Below are positions 48,713 through 58,031 of a DNA stretch of 64,000 nt, in pieces. The translations under genes and the position numbers were made by a program. Position 1 is the stretch's first letter. Each line of letters starts with the position of its first letter. Below the pieces are notes generated by a model. It saw only the letters and a list, made by a program, of their open reading frames with translations, was not told where the DNA came from and ran no database searches. This DNA is from Limosilactobacillus oris (lineage in GTDB: Bacteria > Bacillota > Bacilli > Lactobacillales > Lactobacillaceae). Location of the stretch: contig NZ_CP104398.1 of NCBI RefSeq assembly GCF_025311495.1, forward strand, positions 1,860,001 through 1,924,000. Direction: 5' to 3'.

Positions 48713-49573
48713 ATGCAGAGAAGAAAACGGCGGCAGCGCCGCAATTGGATTATTGGAATTATTGTTGTCCTGTTAGTGCTGGGCGGACTTGGCCGCCTCG
48801 TTTATCAGCGCCACCAGCTGGCAGCTACCAAGACGGTCCGGCTGGGGTTAGTTGGCACCGATTCCGAACCGGTTTGGGACAACGTCCGGGCCCGGCTGAA
48901 AAAGGAGCACATCGAGATTAAGTACGTGACCTTCAACGATTACGTCCAACCAGACGTGGCGTTGAAGGAAGGCAAGATTGATCTGCACTCCTGCCTGACC
49001 CGCTATTACTTTGACTCTTATAATAAAAGTCAGCACGCCCATTTGACCAGTATCGGCAATACGGTGATTTCGCCTCTGGGAATCTACTCGAAAAAGTACT
49101 CGGGCTTAAAGAACCTGCCGGATGGCGCGACAATTGCAATCCCAAATGAACCGACGACCCTAGGACGGGGGCTGAACCTCCTGCAGTCGGCGGGGCTGAT
49201 CAAGGTCAAGGGCAACAGCGGAATCAGGCCGTCGCTCAGTGACATCACGGCCAACCCGAAAAAGCTGAAGTTCAAGGAGGTCGATCCCGCGGAAACGGCC
49301 CGGGCGCTGACTTCTGTGGATGCGTCAATCATTAACGGCAACTACGCGGTGGCGGCAAACCTGCAACCAAAGAAGGATGCCCTCTACCTGGAGCCGGTCA
49401 ACAAGCAGGCCCGGCCGTACGTCAACATTATTGCAGTTCAGGTCAAGGATAAGGACAACCCGACCTATAAGAAAATCGTTGATGCCTACCAGACTGAGGC
49501 CACTAGGCAGGTTATCCAAAAGACTTACAAGGGCAGTCAGGTAGCGGCATGGCCGATCTTTGGCCGGAACTAA
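48713..49573 (+). CDS. MetQ/NlpA-family substrate-binding protein
   Basis: A 286-residue extracellular binding protein of the NlpA/MetQ type, likely for methionine. Recognisable parts are VRLGLVGTDSEPVWDNVR near residue 45 and IAIPNEPTTLGRGL near 145. The signal region is polybasic (RRKRRQRRNW) followed by a hydrophobic helix, and there is no lipobox Cys, so it is probably membrane-anchored by the helix rather than lipidated. Preceded by a Met T-box, AAGGAGG eight bases before ATG 48713. The ABC partners MetN and MetI are not here. msrA follows. Confidence 0.85.
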   Translation: MQRRKRRQRRNWIIGIIVVLLVLGGLGRLVYQRHQLAATKTVRLGLVGTDSEPVWDNVRARLKKEHIEIKYVTFNDYVQPDVALKEGKIDLHSCLTRYYFDSYNKSQHAHLTSIGNTVISPLGIYSKKYSGLKNLPDGATIAIPNEPTTLGRGLNLLQSAGLIKVKGNSGIRPSLSDITANPKKLKFKEVDPAETARALTSVDASIINGNYAVAANLQPKKDALYLEPVNKQARPYVNIIAVQVKDKDNPTYKKIVDAYQTEATRQVIQKTYKGSQVAAWPIFGRN

Positions 49574-49594
49574 GCTATGAAGGAGGAAATGCAA

Positions 49595-50119
49595 ATGAGT
49601 GTAGACACAGCAATCTTTGCGGGCGGGTGCTTCTGGTGCATGGTTCAACCCTTTGATACCTACCCGGGAATCGAGAAGGTCGAGTCCGGTTATACCGGCG
49701 GCCACGTGCCCAATCCGACCTACGAGCAGGTCAAGTCGGGGGCAACCGGGCATACGGAGGCGGTGCGCATTACCTTTGATCCGACAGTCGTTTCTTACGC
49801 GGACCTGGTCGAAATCTACTGGCAGCAAACAGATCCGACGGACGCCATGGGACAGTTTCAGGACCGTGGTGATAACTACCGGCCGGTAATCTTTGTTAAG
49901 AATCAGGACCAGCGCCGGATTGCAGAGGCTTCCAAGAAACGGTTGGCGGCGAGTGGCCGGTTCGCAGACCCAATCGTCACCCGGATTGAGCCGGCCCAGC
50001 CCTTTTACCTGGCAGAAGACTACCACCAGCAGTTTTATAAGAAGAATCCGGAGCGGTTTGCGGCCGAGGAAGCGGCTGGTCGGGACCAGTTCCGGCAGGA
50101 GCATTGGAATAAAAAGTGA
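49595..50119 (+). CDS. msrA: Peptide methionine sulfoxide reductase A
   Basis: A 174-residue MsrA that repairs oxidised methionine. The catalytic motif is GCFWC near residue 10, followed by the family patterns VESGYTGG and [16 protein letters not shown] eight bases before ATG 49595. It follows the MetQ-like gene by 21 bases, so it is probably induced by the same T-box, a sensible link between methionine supply and repair. Confidence 0.95.
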   Translation: MSVDTAIFAGGCFWCMVQPFDTYPGIEKVESGYTGGHVPNPTYEQVKSGATGHTEAVRITFDPTVVSYADLVEIYWQQTDPTDAMGQFQDRGDNYRPVIFVKNQDQRRIAEASKKRLAASGRFADPIVTRIEPAQPFYLAEDYHQQFYKKNPERFAAEEAAGRDQFRQEHWNKK

Positions 50120-50210
50120 AGATGTGATACGCAACAAGGCCTCCAATTCTGGTAAAACCGAACTGGAGACCTTGCTTACATTGTCTTTGTAATTGAAGAA
50201 GTGAGAAAAA

Positions 50211-50346
50211 GAGGCTGGGAATAAATCCAACCTCTTTGCTATTTTAAAGTTAACACTGCCACAGCGCAGTAGCTGGCTGGCAGTTCAACCGCTGATTTAT
50301 CAGCGGTTGACCAACCTAGCCATCCTTGCGGAGGTGGGACGACGAA
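50211..50346 (+). repeat. Dispersed intergenic repeat, copy C
   Basis: Same order as copy B (GAGGCTGGGAATAAATCC hairpin, palindromic core TCAACCGCTGATTTATCAGC, GGAGGTGGGACGACGAA) but ending early as the minus-strand gene begins. It lies between the converging msrA and PEPCK-like genes. Confidence 0.8.
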
Positions 50347-50366
50347 GTTACATTATTAGCTATCAA

Positions 50367-52061
50367 TTAGTTGTTCATCAAGACGTCGAGCAGCTCCCGT
50401 GCAGACTCCTGCAGAGCTTCCTTGGACTTGTCGTTCCCCAGGTGGGTGTAGACTTCACCGACGTAGACGCCGTTGTTGAAAAGTTTATTGAAGATCTTGT
50501 CGATAATCGGCTTCGTCTTTTCTTCCTCTTGAACCGGGCCAAATGGATTAGCAAAGAAGGTGGTGCTCATGCCGACCTCGTCAGTCGTCCCCAAGGCCTT
50601 CCGTTTACCGGCAACGAAGACTTTCTTGGCTTCGTCTTCGTTGTCAAAGCGGTGGATACCAACCTTGTCATCGTAGTTGTTAGCGTAAACCCACATGTCG
50701 ATTGGGTGGTGCTTGATGATGTTTTCATAAGCATCGGCAGGGATGATGACCCGGGCGTTGGAAAGTTCAGGATTGAGGTAAACCCCGCGGTCCATGTTGT
50801 TAAAGGCGACCGCGCTGGACAGGTCATCGAGCCGGACAAAGGCCCCGGTTTCTGTTCCCTGGGCGTAAACCTTGCCGTCTTCACCGATTGCAAAGCTGCC
50901 CATGTCATCAAAAATGGTCTCCATGTCAACAATCTTGTCGTCAGCAATTTCCTGCATGGCTTCGATTGATTCGGACTTGCCGGCGCCGGAATCGCCAAAG
51001 AAGACCACGTTCTTTTCCTTGCCGTTAGTGAAGCGAACCCGGAGCATGGAACCGTGGATTGGTAAGCGACCGCTGTAAATCTGGTGTAGGTTGTGCAGGG
51101 TCAGACACATCTTCTTCATGTAGCCGAAGTAGGTGGTCTTGTCCGTGTATGGCACTTCGCCGACCCAGATATCGTTAGCAGTGTCGTGGTAGTAGTGGGA
51201 AACCATCCCTTCGGTTTCTTTCAGGCCGAAGAGGAGGATTAGGTCGGGCTTTTGGCCCTGTACTTCATCGGGGCGGGCCAGCTGGAAGAGGTTGGAAAGG
51301 GCAATCCCGTTGACCAGGTAGTCCACGTTGAAGTAGATATAGGCCAGGCTTTCACCGATCTTGGCCGGGTAGCAGTACCACTGTCCCTTTTGCCCATGGA
51401 ACCGTTTGATAGGATTTTCATCGACCGCGGAGAAGACACCCTCCCGCTTATTGCTCTTGGTGTGCATCATCATTGGCGGCCGGAGCATGACGGTGTCGAT
51501 GAAGTCAATGTCACGGAGCTGGTCGTAGCCTTCTGGAATTGGCCAGTCGTGAGTTTGAACGAGCATTGACGCGTTGGAACCAGCGTTGACCTGCCGGTAA
51601 GTCTGGTTAGGGTAGCCCTGTAGCTTTTCTTCAACGACCCGGTAGGCTTCCCGAACCAGGTCGTTGAGGTGGCTATCAATCATCTTAAATTCGTTCCCGG
51701 CGATCTTGCTGTTGTTGTAATTGATGACTGTTACCCGTAATAGTGACCGGTAGAAGGAATACAATTCTTCAACACTGGCCAGAATGTCTTTCGGGTCATA
51801 CTTATCAAAGGCGCTATCATCATCGATTAGGATTTTCTTGAGGACACTTACATACTGGGTTGGGGTGGCGTTATCAAAAGCGTCATCATCATACTCGGGA
51901 TTCTTGGAATCAAGGTAGAGCTTAATGATTTCCAACAATTCGTCACTGTTAACCAGTGAATAGGTATCCTTATAGTATGCTTGACTTAGGTTTAACAACG
52001 CGACTCCTGCATCGGTGTTGACGTACAGCGATGGGGTTTGAACTTTTTCTTGCTTAGCCAT
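50367..52061 (-). CDS. PEPCK/HPr-kinase-superfamily protein, likely PEP carboxykinase
   Basis: A 564-residue cytosolic protein. The P-loop FFGDSGAGKSES (near residue 360) and the following ETIFDDMG segment fit the PEP carboxykinase/HPr kinase superfamily, but the P-loop differs from the usual GLSGTGKTT of ATP-PEPCK. Lactobacillus genomes carry long proteins of this type annotated as phosphoenolpyruvate carboxykinase. The N-terminal 200 residues show no motif that I recognise. AAAGGA precedes the ATG. No CO2-fixing partner genes nearby. Confidence 0.7.
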   Translation of the reverse strand: MAKQEKVQTPSLYVNTDAGVALLNLSQAYYKDTYSLVNSDELLEIIKLYLDSKNPEYDDDAFDNATPTQYVSVLKKILIDDDSAFDKYDPKDILASVEELYSFYRSLLRVTVINYNNSKIAGNEFKMIDSHLNDLVREAYRVVEEKLQGYPNQTYRQVNAGSNASMLVQTHDWPIPEGYDQLRDIDFIDTVMLRPPMMMHTKSNKREGVFSAVDENPIKRFHGQKGQWYCYPAKIGESLAYIYFNVDYLVNGIALSNLFQLARPDEVQGQKPDLILLFGLKETEGMVSHYYHDTANDIWVGEVPYTDKTTYFGYMKKMCLTLHNLHQIYSGRLPIHGSMLRVRFTNGKEKNVVFFGDSGAGKSESIEAMQEIADDKIVDMETIFDDMGSFAIGEDGKVYAQGTETGAFVRLDDLSSAVAFNNMDRGVYLNPELSNARVIIPADAYENIIKHHPIDMWVYANNYDDKVGIHRFDNEDEAKKVFVAGKRKALGTTDEVGMSTTFFANPFGPVQEEEKTKPIIDKIFNKLFNNGVYVGEVYTHLGNDKSKEALQESARELLDVLMNN

Positions 52062-52187
52062 TTATCTCAATCCTTTCTTATAGCCTTGCTCCTATTATAA
52101 GCTACTTTTAATCGATTGGTGAGAAAAATCTAATATTTATCCCGTTGTGGTAAAATAGGTAGTAATAAATTATGTAAGGGGTTTCAG

Positions 52188-52697
52188 ATGATGAAGATAA
52201 ATTGTAAGCAAACACTATCAGTTTCGATTCACCGAGTCTTCAATGCCGACTTGAACGAACACGGCACGGTGTTCGGCGGGCGGATCTTAGAGTTGGTAGA
52301 CGGGGAAGCATCGGTGGCGGCGATGCGGGTTACCCGGGCAACGGTGGTTACTGCGGCAATGGACCATGTTCAGTTCTTAAAACCCTTCCGCCTGCAGGAT
52401 TCAATGTGCATGGAGGCGTACGTCACCGGGATCGGGCACCGTTCCTTAGAGGTGTTTGTTAAAGTGATCGGTGAACACCTCCGGACTGGGGAACGCTTTT
52501 TAGGCTTTACCTGTTTTATGACCTATGTGATCCAGGATCCGGCAGAACAGGTGAAGTATGACGAAGTGCTCCCAGAAAATAACGAGCAGAGGGCACTGGT
52601 CGCCGGTTACGAACGGCGTCGCGAACAGCGGGCAGCCAACCGGGGCCACCAGCAGGAAGCGTTAGTAGCCATTACGATTGATAAACCTTGGGAATAG
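52188..52697 (+). CDS. Acyl-CoA thioesterase (hotdog fold)
   Basis: A 169-residue hotdog thioesterase. NADLNEHGTVFGGRILELVDGEASVAA is the active-site helix region of the YciA/BACH-like group (conserved Asn, Gly-Gly, Asp-Glu), and MDHVQFLKPF the second strand. Releases fatty acids from CoA. AAGGGG before the ATG; the second Met (52191) is also possible. Terminator directly after. Confidence 0.88.
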   Translation: MMKINCKQTLSVSIHRVFNADLNEHGTVFGGRILELVDGEASVAAMRVTRATVVTAAMDHVQFLKPFRLQDSMCMEAYVTGIGHRSLEVFVKVIGEHLRTGERFLGFTCFMTYVIQDPAEQVKYDEVLPENNEQRALVAGYERRREQRAANRGHQQEALVAITIDKPWE

Positions 52698-52698
52698 C

Positions 52699-52744
52699 AA
52701 AACCGGCTGACCATCTCCAATTAGGAGGCGGTCAGCCGGTTTTA
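52699..52744 (+). terminator. Terminator
   Basis: AAAACCGGCTGACC / GGTCAGCCGGTTTT stem with a ~16-base loop. Confidence 0.85.
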
Positions 52745-52858
52745 TCAGGTGGAAGACTGCTTGTTACGTGGCCCTGTAGTTAAATTACGTGGGCTGTGTA
52801 GAATCACCGTTTGTACTGCAATCAGCGTTAGAGCCTCGCGCTGACTTTGAGAACCGGC

Positions 52859-53422
52859 CTAGTTTTCCTGGACGACGACTTTCGTGCCGGCAGGGACACT
52901 CATCATCCATTTGGAGTCAGGCACTGAGAGCCGGACACAGCCGTGCGAAGCGGTTTGCTTGCCTAGCTTGGCCGCCTCCGACTTGATGTAGTGACCGTCC
53001 TTATCGGTTGGAACGCTGTGAAAGAGGTAGGCCCCGTTATCATGCCAGGAGACATAGTTGTTAGCGCCACACTTGACCGCGGCATTGTAGAAGCTCGCAC
53101 CCCGGTCGTCTTGAATGGCAAAGGTTCCGGTCGGCGTAGCACTGACGCGTTTGCCATGCTTGCTTTCATACTTGCCCGCGCTGGCGTACATAGTGTAGAC
53201 ACACCGGTGACCATCCATGATGTAGACCCGGTTTTTAGCAATGCTGACCTTGATCCAGGGATCCTTCAGTTTGTTAATATCTGGGTAGGGGATGGTCTCG
53301 GAAGACTTGAGATAGTTGATTGGCGTCCGCATATGGGAAGCGGCACTAGCAGTTCCGGGGAGTGCCAGCAAGAAGAGCGTGGCGATCCCGGTGATTAGCA
53401 GCAGGAATTTTTTAATTGTCAT
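52859..53422 (-). CDS. Secreted L,D-transpeptidase (YkuD)
   Basis: A 187-residue exported enzyme: signal peptide 1-27 (ASA|AS), then a YkuD domain with YIMDGHRCVYTMYASAGK, TPTGTFAIQ and the catalytic ASHGCVRLSVPDSKW. Forms 3-3 cross-links in peptidoglycan or related bonds. It is closely related to the C-terminal domain of the broken gene at 15552-18076 and may cover its loss. AAGGGG precedes the ATG. Confidence 0.9.
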   Translation of the reverse strand: MTIKKFLLLITGIATLFLLALPGTASAASHMRTPINYLKSSETIPYPDINKLKDPWIKVSIAKNRVYIMDGHRCVYTMYASAGKYESKHGKRVSATPTGTFAIQDDRGASFYNAAVKCGANNYVSWHDNGAYLFHSVPTDKDGHYIKSEAAKLGKQTASHGCVRLSVPDSKWMMSVPAGTKVVVQEN

Positions 53423-53523
53423 TCTGAGTTACCCCTTGTGGTTTAAAATAATCAAACCCATTTTAGCATAGTCACTCCTGAAATAAAGATGTATTTTTTA
53501 TCATGTGGCAGATTGTAAAATTT

Positions 53524-54543
53524 AAGTTGAACATTTAAGTGGACAGAAAAGCCCATCAAGGTCTTTAATGGTGTTACCTCAACATTCCATTAGAAAGAAG
53601 GACCTTGATGGGCACCACTATTTTATCATTCCAGCACCGCGTTGTCATTGAAACGCTTCATAATAAAGGACGTTCCTTGCGATACATCGCTAACTACTTA
53701 GGCTTTAGTAAGACCACCATCTTTAACGAACTTCACCGGCTAAATAGTGAGTACCAGGCTGAGCTAGCGCAAACTGACTTTGAACAAAAGGTTAGTCAAC
53801 GGGGGCGGAAGTCTTCGCTCACTAAAAACCTTAAACACTTGATTGAGGAAAAGATTCAAACCCAGAAATGGTCCCCTGAACAAGTTGCCCATGTGGTTGG
53901 GATTGCCTACAAGACGGTTTATAACTGGATTGATCAAAAATGGCTTGATGTGCAGTTATCTGATTTGCCTGATCATGGAATACGTCGCCATCGCGCTAAA
54001 GAAAAGCGTGGTACGTTCAGTCACGGCCGCTCAATTGAGGAGCGTCCTCATAAAATCGAAACTCGACAGGAATTCGGCCACTTTGAAGCTGATACCGTAC
54101 TTTCTGGCAAACGTAAAGGTCAAGCTGTAGCTACTTTTGTGGAGCGTAAGAGTCGCCTGACAATTGTTAAACGGCTCCATGGTCGCGACAGTCAGTCTAT
54201 GACTCAAGCCGTACTTGAACTAGCTAGTCAACTTCAAGGCAAGCTCAAAACGCTTACCGTAGACCATGGTAAAGAGTTCGCTAACTACCAGGCAATTGAG
54301 CAGCTAACTGGTACTCCGGTTTATTTTGCCCATGCTTATTTACCACATGAACGCGGTAGTAATGAGAACCGTAACCGAGTTTTACGGCGCTTTATTCCCA
54401 AAGGCCAAGCTATTGAAGAGTTAAGCGATCACAAGCTAGTTCAAATTAATTGGTATCTGAATTCCCGACCACTTAAATGTCTTAACTGGCATACACCAAT
54501 CGAGATCTTCTTGCTTAATTTACGTCATTAAATTCGTTCAAGT
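53524..54543 (+). mobile_element. IS30-family insertion sequence
   Basis: About 1,020 bp. Imperfect inverted ends: AAGTTGAACATTTAAGTG at the left and the complement of AACTTGAACGAATTTAATG at the right. Target duplication not resolved by eye. It lies against an ISL3 remnant at its right edge. Confidence 0.8.
53608..54531 (+). CDS. IS30-family transposase
   Basis: A 307-residue transposase: HTH near residues 10-50 (SLRYIANYLGFSKTTIFNEL), a second HTH-like part (WSPEQVAHVVGIAYKTVYNWI), and a DDE core with FEADTVLSGK (D), TVDHGKEF (D) and RGSNENRNRVLRRFIPKG (E). AAGGA lies before ATG 53608. Looks intact. Confidence 0.92.
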   Translation: MGTTILSFQHRVVIETLHNKGRSLRYIANYLGFSKTTIFNELHRLNSEYQAELAQTDFEQKVSQRGRKSSLTKNLKHLIEEKIQTQKWSPEQVAHVVGIAYKTVYNWIDQKWLDVQLSDLPDHGIRRHRAKEKRGTFSHGRSIEERPHKIETRQEFGHFEADTVLSGKRKGQAVATFVERKSRLTIVKRLHGRDSQSMTQAVLELASQLQGKLKTLTVDHGKEFANYQAIEQLTGTPVYFAHAYLPHERGSNENRNRVLRRFIPKGQAIEELSDHKLVQINWYLNSRPLKCLNWHTPIEIFLLNLRH

Positions 54544-54553
54544 TGTTTCTTGA

Positions 54554-54794
54554 AATCTGCCTTTTTCAAATGGACAAACCGAAGGTTTTAACAACCGCAT
54601 TAAACTTATTAAGCGCATTGCTTTTGGCTATCGCAACTTCACAACTTTTAAAACTCGCATCTACTTGATTATCAATCATCAAATTACCGTAAAATAAAAG
54701 AGTCACATACCGAAGGCATGCAACTCATAAAAACTATACCAATTTAGTGTCAATTTCATTATTTTGTTAAACCAACACTAAATGGTGTAGAGCC
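54554..54794 (+). pseudogene. ISL3-family transposase 3' remnant with right end
   Basis: The frame ending at 54697 reads FSNGQTEGFNNRIKLIKR then IAFGYRNFTTFKTR, the C terminus of ISL3 transposases. A candidate right terminal repeat lies at 54772-54794 (complement begins GGCTCTACACC). The rest of the element is absent, probably lost when IS30 inserted. Confidence 0.85.
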
Positions 54795-54871
54795 ATTAAA
54801 TTAGTTATCAGTAACGAAAAAGATTATAACCTTATTTAAGACTAACTTATTCATTTAGTAAAATCAATATT

Positions 54872-57160
54872 CTATTCATGTTCCCGCTTCTTCCAACCGA
54901 AGCCAAAGACCCCAAGAGCTGCAAGTACAACACCTAAGAGCCCAAGTTGGTTTTCTTTTTCACCAGTTTGTGGAAGCTTCTTAGCTACTTTATTAGCAGT
55001 AACTGGCGCCTCAGTCTTAGTGGTTGAACCACTAGGCTGAGTATTTTCACCAGTTGCTTGGTCATGCTTTCCATTCTCATTTGAGGCTGGAGTCTGTGGT
55101 TTTTGTCCTTGATCCTTATCTTTGTCCTTGCTGTGATCTGGTTGAGCTGGGGTCTCATTAGCTGTATAGCTAATCTCAACAGTTGTATCCGGAGTGTTCT
55201 CGTTCACAGTAGTTTCATCAACTTGAGCTTTGTCTGGAGTATAACCCTCAAATTTTGGAGCTGAGTATGCTTCCCACTTAGCAGTAGACCATTTACCCAC
55301 AGATTTGATTTCCCCAGTAGTTGCATCACGAATCACTTCCCGTGTCAATGTTGCTGTTTGTTTAACTGTTTGGTCAGTTCCGTTTGGCGCGTGGACAATA
55401 ATTGTTCGAGTAATGTCCTTCTTAACATCATAGACATAAACCTTGCGACTATCCTTAACTACTTGATTATTAGCATAAGTATGACTGTAAGTGACAGTGT
55501 ATACCCCCGCCTTAGTCAAATCGACCTTATCAACCGCAACGGCCGTAGCAGCCCCTGGAGCTTGGTATTCATAACTAATATCCACGTCCGTCTTTGGTAA
55601 CTTTTCTAGTTGATCGCGCGTCTTCCGCTGTTGCCCTGCGTCATCAGCAGCATAAATCTCATCAATCATTGAAGTGGGGTCCCATGGCTTAGCATTCGGA
55701 TCTGCCACATAGTGTTGATCCTTATCTAAAATAATAGCAGGCACAGCTTGGACGTGGATTACCCAGATAGATGGGTCATTAGAGACAGGTTTATCATCAT
55801 CAACACGTTTTGCCAGTGGTATGGTGGAGTATGCATAGAATGGCATTTCCTGAGCTTTACCGTTGTTGGTAGCATACTTGACCGTGTAACCATGGTTAGC
55901 AAAAATTTCTTGAATTTTGCTTAGGTCAATAAAGTATTGCGCAGTGCCATAAACAACCGATGGTAAGTCCCCTTTTGGTAGTGAATCCATATTGAATGAT
56001 CCCTTATAGGTTGGGAAGTTGCTAATTTTAAAGGCATCCCACCCATTTGGCATATCTTTGGAAATTTCCTTAACGAGCTTCCAGTCTGATTCACCAGATT
56101 GTTCCCCCATGAACTCAGTCGGAAGCAAGACTACCTGCTTAACCTCACTTAAGTCCTTCTTCACAGTTGTAAAGTAAAGAGTTGACCAGTTTTGAGTGAA
56201 ACCATTACCATAGTCGTTAATATGTGGAGCGAAAGTTAAGGATGGGGTTGTGGCAGACAGCTGACCGGTATACTTAACTGGGATAACGAATTCAATCGTA
56301 TCATCTGGCTTGAGAGCAACCCATGTCATAGAAATCTCAGTGGCCTGGTCTCCTACATTGTTGTGAGCCTTGAGATATTCTGCCCAACTATTATAATAGT
56401 TGCCTCCGTCACCAACTCCATGAATGGCCCATTTATAGGACTGACCTTGCTGACTACTCTTTAATTGAATACCGTCGGAACCAAGACGACTAGTATCCAC
56501 TTTCAATGTCTTACCATCAGCAAAGCTAAACCAAAGTCCGGAGCTAACTTCTTTGTCACCATTGTGATAAAGCAAGTGGAATTCTAAGCTATTTAAATCA
56601 ATTTGGTCGACATTAAAGATTGATTGTGAATTACCTTTGGCAGCCACATATCCTGTTACATATGTTTTACCATCTTTGCCTTTAGCAGTGTAGTAACCAA
56701 TAGCATCACCATGTGTCATTTTAATCCAGTCGGAAGATGTAACCAGTGGGTTGTTGTAAACTCCTGTAGTCACCCCTGCTTTATCAGTAGTCGGAGTTGC
56801 CGGTGTGTAATCAGCTACTGCATCAGTTGATGCAGTCGGAGTAACATTTTTTTGTACTAGAGCAGGCTGAGGCGAAGTTACCTTTTGATCCTTGCCGTTA
56901 TCGGTTGTAGCGTTACTATCTCCACTAGGCTGCAACGGATATGTTTGACCTCCAGTACCCGTATTGCCCGTTGAAGTCGTGGTACTTGGTGTTGCACCAC
57001 TAGCAATAGTATCGGCTGATACCGCATGGTTGCTATGTAGCATAAAAGTTGTCCCCAACAATACTGATGCTACTCCTACAGATAACTTCCGTAATCCCCA
57101 ACGTTGCTTCTTTTCAACATTCTTCTGTTGGTAAAATTGATGATTATTTTTAGAAATCAT
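54872..57160 (-). CDS. LPXTG-anchored surface protein with Mub_B2-like repeat
   Basis: A 762-residue surface protein. The N terminus has the YSIRK/GS-like signal WGLRKLSVGVASVLLGTTFM, the C terminus LPQTGEKEN, a hydrophobic helix and KKRE, a sortase A substrate. Residues about 110-500 form an unrecognised adhesin-like part; about 590-690 holds a Mub_B2-type segment (TRTIIVHAPNGTDQTVKQ, PKFEGYTP). A Pro/Lys/Asp-rich stalk precedes the anchor. Likely adhesion to mucus or other hosts. It is AT-rich and lies next to IS elements, suggesting acquisition. GGGGTG precedes the ATG. Confidence 0.85.
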   Translation of the reverse strand: MISKNNHQFYQQKNVEKKQRWGLRKLSVGVASVLLGTTFMLHSNHAVSADTIASGATPSTTTSTGNTGTGGQTYPLQPSGDSNATTDNGKDQKVTSPQPALVQKNVTPTASTDAVADYTPATPTTDKAGVTTGVYNNPLVTSSDWIKMTHGDAIGYYTAKGKDGKTYVTGYVAAKGNSQSIFNVDQIDLNSLEFHLLYHNGDKEVSSGLWFSFADGKTLKVDTSRLGSDGIQLKSSQQGQSYKWAIHGVGDGGNYYNSWAEYLKAHNNVGDQATEISMTWVALKPDDTIEFVIPVKYTGQLSATTPSLTFAPHINDYGNGFTQNWSTLYFTTVKKDLSEVKQVVLLPTEFMGEQSGESDWKLVKEISKDMPNGWDAFKISNFPTYKGSFNMDSLPKGDLPSVVYGTAQYFIDLSKIQEIFANHGYTVKYATNNGKAQEMPFYAYSTIPLAKRVDDDKPVSNDPSIWVIHVQAVPAIILDKDQHYVADPNAKPWDPTSMIDEIYAADDAGQQRKTRDQLEKLPKTDVDISYEYQAPGAATAVAVDKVDLTKAGVYTVTYSHTYANNQVVKDSRKVYVYDVKKDITRTIIVHAPNGTDQTVKQTATLTREVIRDATTGEIKSVGKWSTAKWEAYSAPKFEGYTPDKAQVDETTVNENTPDTTVEISYTANETPAQPDHSKDKDKDQGQKPQTPASNENGKHDQATGENTQPSGSTTKTEAPVTANKVAKKLPQTGEKENQLGLLGVVLAALGVFGFGWKKREHE

Positions 57161-57260
57161 ATTTGTTCACCCCTAAACTCATAAAATATATATAATTATC
57201 TTACTTTTAATATATCACATATTTCACCCGTGGTGCTAGTTGATTTTTTCCTAGAGGAAA

Positions 57261-58031
57261 ATGTCTAAACATGTTGGTAAATCAACAAACTACGATGGTT
57301 ACGTCGTGATAACTGAACATTTTGACTTAGCCAATCCTGTTACTAAAGTCGATGATATCCCCGATTATGAAATGTACAGTCAAACAATCGATAGCTTAAA
57401 TAGGCGTTTTGGCAATCGTGTTTTAAAAGGCATCGAAATCGGTTGCATCGCTTCTGAAAAGGATCGGATCATCGACTATTTAGCCGATAAAGATTACGAT
57501 TTAAAATTACTCAGTGTGCATCATAATGGTCAATATGATTATTTAGATGACGAAGTCAAAGATATGGATCCTGCTATTGTGATTCCTCAGTATTTTACAC
57601 AACTTTCAGAAGCACTAGTTGTTATAGAAGCAGATGTCTTTGCTCATTTTGACTATGGTTTTCGGGTATTTGGTCTATCCGTTGCTGAATTTAAACAATA
57701 TGAAGCGCAGTTTTTACCGATTCTAGATCAAGTAATCAAAAATAAATTGGCATTCGAATTAAATGCTAAGAGCGCTTACTTGTATGACAATTTAGCGTTA
57801 TATGAATATGTCATCGATTTATATCTTTCACGTGGTGGTACCTTGTTTAGTGTTGGATCAGATGGGCATTACCTTGAACATTTCCGTTTCCATTTCGATG
57901 ATCTTTTTGCTCTGTTAAAAGCAAAAGGTGTGACGGAATTAGCGATTTATCAAATAAGGAAAGCGAATTATGGTTCCATTACCAGTCTAAAAAAAACGTC
58001 CTCAGCATCAAAAGTGAGGACGTTTTTTTAG
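57261..58031 (+). CDS. PHP-domain phosphoesterase, 5'-truncated
   Basis: A 256-residue protein matching histidinol-phosphatase/PHP proteins from the second motif on: GYVVITEHFDL near residue 14, GIEIGCIA, LLSVHHNG, ADVFAHFDY and VGSDGHYLEHF near 205. The first metal motif (DxHxH) that should precede residue 1 is missing, and the upstream frame is stopped, so the protein is probably inactive. The last 15 codons overlap a terminator hairpin and may be abnormal. AGAGGAAA precedes the ATG. Confidence 0.75.
   Translation: MSKHVGKSTNYDGYVVITEHFDLANPVTKVDDIPDYEMYSQTIDSLNRRFGNRVLKGIEIGCIASEKDRIIDYLADKDYDLKLLSVHHNGQYDYLDDEVKDMDPAIVIPQYFTQLSEALVVIEADVFAHFDYGFRVFGLSVAEFKQYEAQFLPILDQVIKNKLAFELNAKSAYLYDNLALYEYVIDLYLSRGGTLFSVGSDGHYLEHFRFHFDDLFALLKAKGVTELAIYQIRKANYGSITSLKKTSSASKVRTFF
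57992..58028. terminator. Bidirectional terminator within the PHP gene end
   Basis: AACGTCCTCA / TGAGGACGTT stem with A and T runs, serving both converging genes. Confidence 0.85.
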
